64,000 nucleotides of DNA. Origin: Vreelandella hamiltonii. Lineage in GTDB: Bacteria; Pseudomonadota; Gammaproteobacteria; Pseudomonadales; Halomonadaceae. Under the pieces are notes generated by a model. It was not told the DNA's origin. It saw only the letters and a list, made by a program, of their open reading frames with translations, and did no database searches. Below, one piece after another: positions 16,429 to 25,600 of this stretch (positions are counted from its first letter, which is position 1; each line of letters opens with the position of its first letter). The position numbers and the translations under genes were made by a program. Location: assembly GCF_014651775.1 (NCBI RefSeq), contig NZ_BMXN01000006.1, forward strand, positions 62,001 to 126,000. The letters run 5' to 3'.

Positions 16429-18009
16429 CTAGCTGGCGGTTCTTGGCATCGCGTTCGTTTGCTGCCACTCCTTGTGCAGCCCTTTGAAGAGACTAAAGCA
16501 CATCAGCAAGAGTACCAGCGTAAAGGGGAGCCCGGTGGCAACCGCCCCTGCCTGCAGTGCGCTCAGTGCCGTGCTGCCGCCGCCATATAGCAGGACGCCA
16601 GCGATGACGCCTTCCAGCGTTGCCCAGAAGACCCGCTGGCCTTTTGGCGCATCGGTTTTGCCCCCGGCAGTGATGTTGTCGATGACCAGTGAGCCGGAGT
16701 CGGAAGACGTGATGAAGAAGACCAGCACCAGAATGATCGCCAGCGTCGAGGTGATGCTGGTGAGGGGGAGCTGCTCCAGCATGTGGAACATCGCCAGTGA
16801 GACATCGCTGATGCCATTGGCCAGTTCACCGACACCGTTGGCCGCTTGAAAAAGCGCTGTACCGCCAAAGGCGCTCATCCACACCAGCGTGACCAGTGTC
16901 GGTACCAACAGCACGGCGATCAGAAACTCGCGCACCGTACGTCCTCGGGAGACACGGGCGATGAACATGCCGACAAAGGGTGACCAGGAGATCCACCACG
17001 CCCAATAGAAAATCGTCCAGCCGTGATACCAGGCGTCATCTTCGCGACCAACCCAGTTCGACAGGGGAATGAGGTGGCTGGCGTAGTCCAGGGCGGTGGT
17101 GCCGATGCCCATCAGGATCATCAAGGTTGGCCCTGCCACGACCACGAACGCCAGCAGTACCGCTGCGATGACCATGTTGATGTTCGAGAACAGCTTGACG
17201 CCGCCATCGATACCGCGCCATACCGAGAACAGTGCAATGACCGTCACCACCACGATAATGGCCAGCTGAGTACCGATGGTATTCGGCACATTGAACAGGT
17301 AGGCAAGGCCACCGGCGGCCTGGGTGGCACCAAACCCCAGCGACGTCGCCAATCCGAAAATGGTCGCCAGTACGGCAAGAATGTCGATGACATGGCCAGC
17401 CCAGCCGCGGGTGCGCTCCCCCAGGAGAGGATAGAAAGCCGAGCGCAGCGTCAGTGGCATTCCCCTATTGTAGGTAAAGAAGGCCAGTGAAAGGCCTACG
17501 ACGCCGTAAATCGCCCAAGGGTGCAGCCCCCAGTGAAACATGGTTGCACCCATGGCGGCACTGGCACCCCCCGGCGTACTTGCCGGGGTGTTCAGTGGCG
17601 TGCCGTACCAGTCGGTGTAGTAGGCCACCGGCTCGGCAACGCTCCAGAACATCAGTCCGATGCCCATGCCTGCCGCAAACAGCATGGCAAACCAGGAAGT
17701 ACGTGAATATTCGGGCGTCGCATCCTTGCCGCCTAGCCGGATGCGCCCTAGAGGCAGGCAGATCAACACAAGGCAAAACACCACGAAGATATTGCCAGCG
17801 ATCATGAAGAGCCAATCGAAATGTTCGATCGACCAGTTCCTGGCAAGCCCCAGGTGCGTGTTGGCCGCATCCGGATAGACCAGCGCGTAGATGATGAACA
17901 GCACAATAGCGAGCGCGGAGAGTGGAAAGACCGGGTTGTGAAAGTCCAACCCCATGATTTGGGTGTTGTCCTGTCCGGGAGACAGAACAGGGTCGTCGTC
18001 GTTTTTCAT
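16429..18009 (-). CDS. BCCT family betaine/carnitine/choline transporter
   Basis: The 526-residue protein has about twelve membrane segments and the BCCT hallmarks. These are the Trp-rich substrate-box helix (GWTIFYWAWWISWSPFVG), the loop ARVSRGRTVREFLI, FWSVAEPVAYYTDW and SFGFGATQAAGGL-like helix ends. It imports quaternary ammonium compounds with Na+ or H+. The C-terminus is short after the last helix (LFKGLHKEWQQTNAMPRTAS), without the long tail of osmosensing BetP-type carriers, so a catabolic supply role is plausible. It diverges from fdhA across 259 bp. ATG 18009 is preceded by GAGGAAACCCA. It is probably induced with the pathway, but no GbdR site could be assigned. Confidence 0.92.
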   Translation of the reverse strand: MKNDDDPVLSPGQDNTQIMGLDFHNPVFPLSALAIVLFIIYALVYPDAANTHLGLARNWSIEHFDWLFMIAGNIFVVFCLVLICLPLGRIRLGGKDATPEYSRTSWFAMLFAAGMGIGLMFWSVAEPVAYYTDWYGTPLNTPASTPGGASAAMGATMFHWGLHPWAIYGVVGLSLAFFTYNRGMPLTLRSAFYPLLGERTRGWAGHVIDILAVLATIFGLATSLGFGATQAAGGLAYLFNVPNTIGTQLAIIVVVTVIALFSVWRGIDGGVKLFSNINMVIAAVLLAFVVVAGPTLMILMGIGTTALDYASHLIPLSNWVGREDDAWYHGWTIFYWAWWISWSPFVGMFIARVSRGRTVREFLIAVLLVPTLVTLVWMSAFGGTALFQAANGVGELANGISDVSLAMFHMLEQLPLTSITSTLAIILVLVFFITSSDSGSLVIDNITAGGKTDAPKGQRVFWATLEGVIAGVLLYGGGSTALSALQAGAVATGLPFTLVLLLMCFSLFKGLHKEWQQTNAMPRTAS

Positions 18010-18268
18010 TGGGTTTCCTCGGTGGCTCTTGTTAGGTGTCGGCGATGGTTCAGCAGCATCGACGCTCTGGATTGTTGAGCCTGTTTTTGAGGAGCAGTGT
18101 CGTGAAAGCGACCTTCAGCTATTCATCCTGACGGGCATGTCTCGAATAGATATGTCGATGCCTTTTTGGGGCAAGTGCTACCACCTGGAGGGGATAAGGT
18201 CGGATGGGGATAGGGCGATGCAGCGTCATCTCTCCCCTACATAGAATAATAAGCCACAGGAGCTAGCC

Positions 18269-19462
18269 ATGAATGCCACCAACCGCGGAGTGGTCTATAA
18301 AGGCCCCGGCGACGTCGCCGTTGAATCCATCGCCTACCCTGAGCTCGCCATCGGCAATCGCAAGTGCGATCACGGCGTGATTCTCAAGGTGGTGACCACC
18401 AATATCTGTGGTAGCGACCAGCACATGGTGCGTGGTCGCACCACGGCACCCTCTGGCCTGGTGCTTGGCCATGAAATTACCGGCCTGGTCATCGAATGCG
18501 GGCGTGACGTCGAGTTCATTCGTCCCGGTGACCTGGTCTCGGTGCCGTTCAACATTGCCTGTGGCCGCTGTCGTAACTGCAAGGAAGGCCGCACCGGTAT
18601 CTGCCTCAACGTCAACCCGGCACGCCCGGGGGCGGCCTATGGCTATGTGGACATGGGTGGCTGGGTGGGTGGCCAGACGGAGTACGTCATGGTCCCCTAT
18701 GCCGACTTCAACTTGCTGAAGTTCCCGGATGCCGACCAGGCCATGGAAAAAATCAAGGACCTGACCCTGCTCTCCGATATCTTTCCCACCGGTTTCCACG
18801 GCTGCGTGACCGCAGGTGTCGGGCCTGGCAGTACCGTTTATATCGCTGGCGCTGGCCCCGTCGGGTTGGCCGCCGCCGTCTCTGCCCAGCTGCTGGGGGC
18901 TGCCTGCGTGATCGTTGGTGACATGATCGAAGAGCGTCTGGCACAGGCGCGCAGCTTTGGCTGCGAGACCATCGACCTCACCCAGGAGGGCGACATGGCC
19001 GACAGGATCGAGGTGATCCTCGGCGAGCGCGAGGTCGATGCCTTCGTGGATTGCGTGGGTTTCGAAGCCCATGCCTGTGGCTGCAACCACGGTAAAGAAG
19101 CCCCGGCGACAGTGCTCAACTCGGCGATGGCGCTGACGCGGGCCGGGGGGCAGATCGGTATCCCGGGCCTCTACGTGACGGAAGATCCGGGTGCCGTGGA
19201 CGACGCGGCCAAGCAGGGGGCGCTGAGCATGCGTTTTGGATTGGGCTGGGCCAAGTCGCATAGTTTCCATACCGGCCAGTGTCCGGTGATGAAGTATCAT
19301 CGCCCCCTGATGCAGGCTATTCTGTTTGGCAAGGTCAAGATCGCCGACGCGGTGAATGTGCAAATGATTAGCCTCGACCAGGCCCCTCAGGGTTACGCGG
19401 ACTTCGATGGCGGGGCGGCCAAGAAATTCGTCATCGACCCCCATGGTAGCGTGGCTGCCTGA
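18269..19462 (+). CDS. fdhA: glutathione-independent formaldehyde dehydrogenase
   Basis: The 397-residue zinc medium-chain dehydrogenase oxidises formaldehyde to formate with NAD+. Catalytic zinc ligands are Cys47 (NICGSDQHM) and His68 (LGHEITG). Structural zinc cysteines are 98, 101, 104 and 112 (CGRCRNCKEGRTGIC). The nucleotide motif is GAGPVGLAAA near 190. These positions match Pseudomonas putida formaldehyde dehydrogenase almost residue for residue, and the length is the family's usual. It detoxifies formaldehyde released by the three N-demethylations. The start is preceded by CAGGAGCTAGCC. It is monocistronic or leads into the formate dehydrogenase genes 157 bp downstream, where a weak hairpin (19551-19575) lies between. 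Confidence 0.95.
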   Translation: MNATNRGVVYKGPGDVAVESIAYPELAIGNRKCDHGVILKVVTTNICGSDQHMVRGRTTAPSGLVLGHEITGLVIECGRDVEFIRPGDLVSVPFNIACGRCRNCKEGRTGICLNVNPARPGAAYGYVDMGGWVGGQTEYVMVPYADFNLLKFPDADQAMEKIKDLTLLSDIFPTGFHGCVTAGVGPGSTVYIAGAGPVGLAAAVSAQLLGAACVIVGDMIEERLAQARSFGCETIDLTQEGDMADRIEVILGEREVDAFVDCVGFEAHACGCNHGKEAPATVLNSAMALTRAGGQIGIPGLYVTEDPGAVDDAAKQGALSMRFGLGWAKSHSFHTGQCPVMKYHRPLMQAILFGKVKIADAVNVQMISLDQAPQGYADFDGGAAKKFVIDPHGSVAA

Positions 19463-19550
19463 GCCGCAGCGCCCCGCGCGTTTCGAGGAGCGCCCGCAAC
19501 TAGATAGAGAGTACGTCAACACCGAGTATGTCAACACAGAGCACGACCCT

Positions 19551-19580
19551 GGACGGCACCCTGCGGGGGCCGTCCTTGCT
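19551..19580 (+). terminator. weak terminator-like hairpin between fdhA and formate dehydrogenase
   Basis: GGACGGC and GCCGTCC form a 7-bp stem around an 11-nt loop, followed by TTGCT rather than a T run. It may attenuate read-through from fdhA into the formate dehydrogenase genes. Confidence 0.4.
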
Positions 19581-19619
19581 CATTTGGGTATAGCCGATCC
19601 AGACAATAACGAGTAAGCC

Positions 19620-21338
19620 ATGACCGTCCAGACCGTGACCCCCAAGCGCCGTTTCCGCGCCAAACCCCGTGGCCGTGAACTCGAACCTCAGCTGCTCGAC
19701 GAGTTGCGTGAGCTGTTGGGCGACGAACGCCAGGACGCGTCGCTACGCCGCCGCGACCTGCTGATCGAACACCTTCATATGCTGCAGGATCGTCGGGGGC
19801 ATCTGCTGCTGGCGGACTTGCGTGCCCTGGCGGCCTACATGAACCTGCCCATGGCGGCCGTTTACGAGACCGCCACGTTCTACGCACACTTCGATGTCAT
19901 CCATGATGACCAGTCGCCGCCGCCGGCGGTGACCATTCGTGTATGTGACTCCTTGACCTGCCAACTGGCGGGGGCCGAAGCGCTCAAGGCGCAGCTGGAG
20001 GCCAACACGCCGATCGACCAGGTGCGGGTGCTTCGCGCGCCCTGCATGGGGCGCTGCGACACGGCGCCGGTGGTGGAAGTTGGGCACCACCACGTAGCGT
20101 TTGCCACTCAAGCGCGAATCGAGGTCGTGATCGCAGCGGCACATTTCCATCCTGCGCCCGTGGAGTGGCAGCGGCTGGAGGCGTACCGTCGTGAGGGCGG
20201 CATGGCCCTGCTCCAGGAGTGTCGCGATGGCAACGTCGCGGTGGAAGCGCTGATGGAGGCCATGCAGCAGGCCAATTTGCGCGGCCTGGGCGGGGCGGGC
20301 TTTCCCACCTTCAAGAAGTGGACGTTCGTGCGCCAGGAGGCCGGCCCCCGGTACTGCGCTATCAACGCCGACGAGGGCGAGCCCGGCACCTTCAAGGACC
20401 GCTACTACCTGGAGCGCTCGCCCCATCAGTTTCTCGAAGGTGCCCTGGTCAGTGCCTGGGCGGTGGAGGCCGAGGCGCTGTATATCTATTTGCGCGATGA
20501 GTACCCGGCCCTGCACGGCGTCCTGCGCGAGGCGATTGGCGAGCTGGAAGCTGCGGGCCTGGTGGCGCCGGGCTACATCGTGCTACGGCGCGGCGCAGGG
20601 GCTTACATCTGCGGCGAAGAGTCGGCGATGATCGAGTCGCTGGAGGGCAAGCCGGGCAAACCCCGCCACCGGCCGCCTTTCGTTGCTCAGCAAGGGCTCT
20701 TTGGTCGCCCGACGCTGGTCAACAACGTCGAGACCGTTTACTGGATTCCCTCGATCTGGCAGCGCGGCGCCGAGGCGTTCGCCAGCCAGGGGCGCCATGG
20801 CCGCGTGGGGCTGCGCAGTTTCTCGGTCTCGGGCCGGGTCAAACGCCCGGGCGTATATCTGGCGCCTGCGGGCATCACGCTCAGCGAACTGGTTGACGAG
20901 TACTGCGGCGGCATGGCGGAAGGACATCGCCTGGCCGCCTATCTGCCCGGTGGCGCCTCGGGCGGCATTCTACCCGCCGCCAAGGCCGACATTCCCCTCG
21001 ATTTCGATACGCTTCAGGAGCACGGCTGCTTTATCGGCTCCGCTGCGGTGATCGTGCTCTCCGATCAGGACGACCTGCGTGGGGTGGCCACCAATCTGCT
21101 GGCTTTCTTTGCTGACGAGTCCTGCGGCCAATGTACCCCTTGCCGGGTAGGCACGGAAAAAATGCTGACACTGCTCGAGCGCAATGAATGGGACGCCGGG
21201 CTGATGACGCAGCTTTCCCAAGTGATGATAGATGCTTCCATTTGCGGGCTTGGCCAGGCGGCACCGAACCCGGTGCTGGGCTTGCTCAAGAATTTTCGCA
21301 GCGAACTGGCTGCCCAGCACATCATCGTCAAGGGATAA
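19620..21338 (+). CDS. fdhB: NAD-dependent formate dehydrogenase beta subunit (NuoE-NuoF fusion)
   Basis: The 572-residue protein fuses a NuoE-like thioredoxin-fold domain to a NuoF-like diaphorase. The first domain (about 1-160) has the [2Fe-2S] ligands Cys109, Cys114, Cys142 and Cys146. The second (about 185-570) has LRGLGGAGFPTFKKW (FMN/NADH site), GAGAYICGEESAMIES and the [4Fe-4S] motif ESCGQCTPCRVGTEKM with a later ICGLG cysteine. The fusion and length resemble Fdh1B of Methylobacterium rather than the separate FdsG and FdsB of Rhodobacter or Cupriavidus. It passes electrons from the alpha subunit to NAD+. The alpha gene follows 11 bp downstream. Confidence 0.93.
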   Translation: MTVQTVTPKRRFRAKPRGRELEPQLLDELRELLGDERQDASLRRRDLLIEHLHMLQDRRGHLLLADLRALAAYMNLPMAAVYETATFYAHFDVIHDDQSPPPAVTIRVCDSLTCQLAGAEALKAQLEANTPIDQVRVLRAPCMGRCDTAPVVEVGHHHVAFATQARIEVVIAAAHFHPAPVEWQRLEAYRREGGMALLQECRDGNVAVEALMEAMQQANLRGLGGAGFPTFKKWTFVRQEAGPRYCAINADEGEPGTFKDRYYLERSPHQFLEGALVSAWAVEAEALYIYLRDEYPALHGVLREAIGELEAAGLVAPGYIVLRRGAGAYICGEESAMIESLEGKPGKPRHRPPFVAQQGLFGRPTLVNNVETVYWIPSIWQRGAEAFASQGRHGRVGLRSFSVSGRVKRPGVYLAPAGITLSELVDEYCGGMAEGHRLAAYLPGGASGGILPAAKADIPLDFDTLQEHGCFIGSAAVIVLSDQDDLRGVATNLLAFFADESCGQCTPCRVGTEKMLTLLERNEWDAGLMTQLSQVMIDASICGLGQAAPNPVLGLLKNFRSELAAQHIIVKG

Positions 21339-21349
21339 GGGAGACGACC

Positions 21350-24217
21350 ATGAACGAACAAGACCCGACCCTCGGCTCGAACGAATCTTTCAGCCTGACG
21401 CTGGATGGCGTGGAGGTGAACGCTTACCCCGGTGAAACGCTGTGGCAGGTGGCCAAACGTGCCGGTGACACCATACCGCACCTGTGTTTCAAGGATGCCA
21501 GCGGTTATCGTGCCGATGGCAACTGCCGCGCCTGTATGGTGGAAGTCGAGGGCGAGCGTACCCTGGCGGCCAGCTGTTTACGTCAGGCAGCGCCTGGCAT
21601 GGTGGTCAAGAGCGTAAGCTCCCCGCGGGCACAGTCGGCGCGCAAGATGGTCATGGAAATGCTGTTGGTGGATCAGCCTGAGCGCGACCAGAGTCCGGAC
21701 CGCGCCAGCCACTTCTGGGCCATGGCCGACCAGCTGGCCATCGACGCCACCGAGGTACGCCGCACACTGCCCCGCCGCGACGAACGTCAGGCCACCACCG
21801 TGCACCATGTCACGCCTCGGTCGCAAAGCCTGGCGCAGGACGCCAGCCACTCGGCCATGCGCGTCAACCTGGACGCCTGCATCGAGTGCAACTTGTGTGT
21901 GCGCGCCTGTCGCGAGGTGCAGGTCAACGATGTGATTGGGTTGGCGCACCGGGGGGCAGCGTCCAAAATCGTGTTCGACTTCGACGATCCCATGGGCGAG
22001 AGCACCTGTGTGGCCTGCGGCGAGTGCGTGCAGGCCTGCCCCACGGGGGCGCTGATGCCTGCCACGGTGGTGGATGCCGAAGGGCGAGGTGACTCGTCTG
22101 CGGCTGACCGCAAGGTCGATTCGGTGTGCCCCTACTGCGGTGTGGGCTGCCAGCTCACCTACCACATCAAGGATGACGAGATTCTTTACGTGGAAGGCCG
22201 CGGCGGCCCCTCCAATGAAAACCGGCTGTGTGTCAAAGGCCGCTTCGGTTACGACTACCCGCGCCACCCCTCTCGGTTGACCACTCCGTTGATTCGTCGC
22301 CAGGGCGTGGTCAAAGGCCTCGACCCGAACTTCGACCCGGCCCACCCCTTGACTCATTTCCGCGAGGCAAGCTGGGAAGAAGCGCTGGATGTGGCGGCCA
22401 GCGGGCTCGTCCGCCTCAAGCAGGCCCATGGCCCCAATGCCCTGGCGGGCTTTGGCAGTGCCAAGTGCTCCAACGAAGAAGCGTGGCTATTCCAGAAGCT
22501 GGTGCGCACCGGGTTTGGTTCCAACCATGTGGATCACTGTACACGCCTGTGCCACGCCAGCTCGGTGGCGGCGCTCATGGAGTGTATTGGCTCGGGGTCG
22601 GTCACCGCATCCTTCATGCAGGCAAGCCAGGCCGACGTGGTGATTCTGACTGGCTGTAATCCGGCGGTGAATCACCCTGTCGCCGCGACCTTCTTCAAAC
22701 AGGCCGCCAAGCGCGGCACCAAAATTCTGATTCTCGACCCCCGCGGGCAGGCGCTGGACGCCTATGCTCATTTGAGCGTGCGATTTGCGCCGGGGGCCGA
22801 CGTGGCGCTGTTTAACGCCATGCTCAATGTGATCATCACCGAAGAGCTCTACGATACGGCTTACATCGCTGAACATACCGAAGGGTTCGAAGCGCTGAAG
22901 ACCCACACCATAGACATGACGCCCGAAGCGATGAGCGGCCTGTGTGGGGTCGAGCCCGATACCATTCGCGAGGTGGCGAGGCTTTATGCCACCGCCGAGC
23001 GGGCGATGATCTTCTGGGGCATGGGTATCTCCCAGCATACCCACGGCACCGATAACGCCCGTTGCCTGATCTCGCTGGCACTGGCCTGCGGACAAACCGG
23101 GCGGCCGGGCACCGGCCTGCACCCGCTGCGTGGTCAGAACAACGTTCAGGGCGCGTCGGATGCGGGGCTGATACCCATGGTGATGCCGGACTATCAGCCG
23201 GTCAGCGATGCCCAGGTACGCAGTGCCTTCGAGGAGCTGTGGAATACTCCGCTGGATCCGACGCCAGGGCTCACCGTGGTGGAGATCATGGATGCCATCA
23301 CCGCGGGCACCATTCGCGGCATGTACATCCAGGGCGAAAACCCGGCCATGTCCGACCCGGATCTGGCCCACGCCCGGGCAGCGCTGGCCACGCTGGAGCA
23401 TCTGGTGGTGCAGGATCTGTTCGTCACCGAGACTGCCCAGTTCGCGGATGTCATTCTGCCAGCCTCCGCCTGGCCCGAGAAAAACGGTACCGTCACCAAT
23501 ACCAATCGCCAGGTGCAGCTGGGCCGTGCGGCCCTGCCGTTGCCGGGGCAGGCGAAACCGGATTGGTGGATCATCCAGGAGATTGCCAAGCGCTTCGGCC
23601 TGGGCTGGGATTACCTGCACCCACGGGATGTCTTCGCCGAAATGAAACAAGGCATGGCCTCGTTGAACCATATCTCCTGGGAACGCCTGGAGCGTGAGGA
23701 GTCGGTGACCTACCCCTGTGCAGCAGAGGATGCCCCCGGGCAAGACGTGGTGTTCAGCGAGGCTTTCCCGACGCCGAGCGGTAAAGCCAAATTCTCGCCC
23801 ACGCGCCCCATCCCGCCCGATGAACCGGTCGACGCCGAGTATCCAACGGTACTGACCACCGGGCGTCAGTTGGAGCACTGGCATACCGGTTCCATGACCC
23901 GCCGGGCCAAAGTGCTCGATGATCTGGAGCCGGAAGCCGTGGCGAGCCTGGCTCCCGCCGAACTCGTGCGCCTTGGGTTGGCACCGGGGGATGAGCTGAC
24001 GATCACCACGCGACGAGGCGCCATTACCCTCAAGGCGAGGGTGGACCCGGGCATGCCGGAAGGCATGGTCTTCGTGCCTTTCTGTTATGGAGAGGCGGCG
24101 GCCAACCTGCTGACCAATCCGGCGCTGGACCCCTACGGCAAGATTCCGGAGTTCAAGTATGCCGCATGCCGCTTGAGCCGCAGCGTTGGCGCTGAGGAGG
24201 TGCTGCCAGCCCTGTAA
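21350..24217 (+). CDS. fdhA1: formate dehydrogenase alpha subunit (Mo/W bis-MGD)
   Basis: The 955-residue catalytic subunit oxidises formate to CO2. In order it carries a [2Fe-2S] domain (Cys46, 59, 62, 76), two ferredoxin-type [4Fe-4S] clusters (Cys177, 180, 183, 187 and 220, 223, 226, 230), a cofactor-proximal [4Fe-4S] (Cys260, 263, 267, 294) and the molybdopterin domains. The metal ligand is Cys401 followed by His402 (CTRLCHASSV), so it is a Cys, not a selenocysteine, enzyme. The region around 105-125, where NuoG/FdsA relatives hold a His-Cys3 cluster, has no cysteines. ATG 21350 fits the family start; upstream in-frame sequence overlaps the beta gene. The symbol is provisional, to avoid a clash with formaldehyde dehydrogenase fdhA. 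Confidence 0.9.
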   Translation: MNEQDPTLGSNESFSLTLDGVEVNAYPGETLWQVAKRAGDTIPHLCFKDASGYRADGNCRACMVEVEGERTLAASCLRQAAPGMVVKSVSSPRAQSARKMVMEMLLVDQPERDQSPDRASHFWAMADQLAIDATEVRRTLPRRDERQATTVHHVTPRSQSLAQDASHSAMRVNLDACIECNLCVRACREVQVNDVIGLAHRGAASKIVFDFDDPMGESTCVACGECVQACPTGALMPATVVDAEGRGDSSAADRKVDSVCPYCGVGCQLTYHIKDDEILYVEGRGGPSNENRLCVKGRFGYDYPRHPSRLTTPLIRRQGVVKGLDPNFDPAHPLTHFREASWEEALDVAASGLVRLKQAHGPNALAGFGSAKCSNEEAWLFQKLVRTGFGSNHVDHCTRLCHASSVAALMECIGSGSVTASFMQASQADVVILTGCNPAVNHPVAATFFKQAAKRGTKILILDPRGQALDAYAHLSVRFAPGADVALFNAMLNVIITEELYDTAYIAEHTEGFEALKTHTIDMTPEAMSGLCGVEPDTIREVARLYATAERAMIFWGMGISQHTHGTDNARCLISLALACGQTGRPGTGLHPLRGQNNVQGASDAGLIPMVMPDYQPVSDAQVRSAFEELWNTPLDPTPGLTVVEIMDAITAGTIRGMYIQGENPAMSDPDLAHARAALATLEHLVVQDLFVTETAQFADVILPASAWPEKNGTVTNTNRQVQLGRAALPLPGQAKPDWWIIQEIAKRFGLGWDYLHPRDVFAEMKQGMASLNHISWERLEREESVTYPCAAEDAPGQDVVFSEAFPTPSGKAKFSPTRPIPPDEPVDAEYPTVLTTGRQLEHWHTGSMTRRAKVLDDLEPEAVASLAPAELVRLGLAPGDELTITTRRGAITLKARVDPGMPEGMVFVPFCYGEAAANLLTNPALDPYGKIPEFKYAACRLSRSVGAEEVLPAL

Positions 24218-24235
24218 ACGTTATCCTGCAACGCA

Positions 24236-24262
24236 CCTGGCCCGCATAAGCGGGCCAGGTCG
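24236..24262 (+). terminator. terminator of the formate dehydrogenase operon
   Basis: A 10-bp perfect stem CCTGGCCCGC / GCGGGCCAGG with an ATAA loop is followed by TCGTTT, 18 bp after the alpha-subunit stop. It can also serve the convergent gbcA. Confidence 0.8.
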
Positions 24263-24300
24263 TTTGATAGCGTTACTGCGTTTTGATAGCGTTACTGCGT
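24263..24300. repeat. perfect 19-bp tandem duplication in the gbcA 3' region
   Basis: TTTGATAGCGTTACTGCGT occurs twice head to tail with no mismatch, between the formate dehydrogenase terminator and the gbcA stop codon. It touches no coding sequence and looks like a recent replication-slippage duplication. Confidence 0.95.
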
Positions 24301-24313
24301 TTTGGTGGTGACG

Positions 24314-25600
24314 TCAGCCTTGGGCAAGCTGTAGCGAAGGCCGGTCGTAGCCTGAGTTTTCCAGCATGCGCGCAGCGTACCAGTTGATAAAGTCGATGAC
24401 GCCGAACTCGTAGGTTTCGGAGTAGGGGCCTGGCTGGTAAGCCTTTGAGTTGATACCGCGCTGATTCTCTTCGGCGAGTTGGCGATCCTGATCATTGGTC
24501 GCATCCCACACTCGGCGCAGCTGTTCGGGGTCGTAGTCCACGCCTTCGACCGCATCCTTGTGCACCAGCCATTTGGTGGTGACCACGGTTTGCTGTGGGC
24601 CAAGCGGCAGGACGCGGAAGACCACGGCATGATCGCCCATGAAGTGGTTCCACGAATTGGGCAGGTGCAGGATACGCAGCGAGCCCATGTCGGGGCTGGT
24701 CAAGCGGCCCATCAACTTCTTGCAGCCGGGCTTGCCGTCCATGGTCATGGAGACGATGCCATCCAGCAAGGGGGTGCGCGTCAGGCGATTACGCTTGCCA
24801 AATCGTTTCAACTGGTACGGCACCTGTTCCTGGTCCCAATCGGCCTGCTTGCGTGCCACCAGCGCTTTGTAGGCGGGCGTGGCACGGGGGTCGTCGGTAT
24901 CATCGAACTCTTGCAACGAGTTCAACAGCTCCGGGTGCGAGCCGTTGCAGTGGTAGCATTCACGGTTGTTCTCGATCACCAGCTTCCAGTTGGCCTGCTC
25001 GACGATACTGGACTCCACGGCCACCTTGACGTTGTCCATCTGGTAGGGTGCAAGGTAGTGCTCCAGGGTTTCCAGAAAATCGTCGATGGCGGGCGGCTCA
25101 TCGCTCAGATTGATGAATAGGAAACCACCGGCAGTACACACACTGACCGGCTTCAGGCCAAATTGGTTGAGGTCGAAATCGCTGCCCATTTCGCTTCCGG
25201 CAAACAGCAAACGGCCATCCAGCTCGTAGGTCCACTGGTGATACGGGCAAACCAGCTTGGCCACCTTGCCTTTGTCCTTGACGCAAAGCCGCGAACCACG
25301 GTGGCGGCAGACGTTATGAAACGCGTGAATGGTGCCCGCATCTCCCCGCACGATGACGATGGGGTTGTCACCAACCTCCAGAGTCATGAAATTGCCCTTG
25401 GCAGGAATCTCACAGGTCATGCCGGCAAACAGCCACTCTTTTTCGAAAATTTCCTGCATATCGAGGGCGAACAGGCGCGCATCGTTGTAAAACGGCTGTG
25501 GAAGCGAAAAGGTAGACTTCCTGGTTTGCAGCATGTGGGCCGTTGACTCACGCGCGGCGGCCAGTGGGTCGTCCAGCATCATAGAAACACGTTTTTCCAT
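24314..25600 (-). CDS. gbcA: glycine betaine monooxygenase, Rieske oxygenase component
   Basis: The 428-residue Rieske non-heme iron oxygenase removes the first methyl of betaine, giving dimethylglycine and formaldehyde. The Rieske [2Fe-2S] ligands are Cys98, His100, Cys118 and His121 (CRHRG and CPYHQW). The mononuclear iron histidines are His217 and His222 in NNRECYHCNGSH. Length and sequence match Pseudomonas GbcA. ATG 25600 (MEKRVSMMLDDPLAA) has GAGGATA upstream and is preferred over an ATG 20 codons earlier. It diverges from its reductase gene gbcB across 361 bp, unlike operons where the two are tandem. Confidence 0.94.
   Translation of the reverse strand: MEKRVSMMLDDPLAAARESTAHMLQTRKSTFSLPQPFYNDARLFALDMQEIFEKEWLFAGMTCEIPAKGNFMTLEVGDNPIVIVRGDAGTIHAFHNVCRHRGSRLCVKDKGKVAKLVCPYHQWTYELDGRLLFAGSEMGSDFDLNQFGLKPVSVCTAGGFLFINLSDEPPAIDDFLETLEHYLAPYQMDNVKVAVESSIVEQANWKLVIENNRECYHCNGSHPELLNSLQEFDDTDDPRATPAYKALVARKQADWDQEQVPYQLKRFGKRNRLTRTPLLDGIVSMTMDGKPGCKKLMGRLTSPDMGSLRILHLPNSWNHFMGDHAVVFRVLPLGPQQTVVTTKWLVHKDAVEGVDYDPEQLRRVWDATNDQDRQLAEENQRGINSKAYQPGPYSETYEFGVIDFINWYAARMLENSGYDRPSLQLAQG

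Noticed and set aside
22487-23884. 465-codon minus-strand frame opposite the formate dehydrogenase alpha gene
   Set aside because: It is a high-GC shadow frame. The + frame carries all cofactor motifs.
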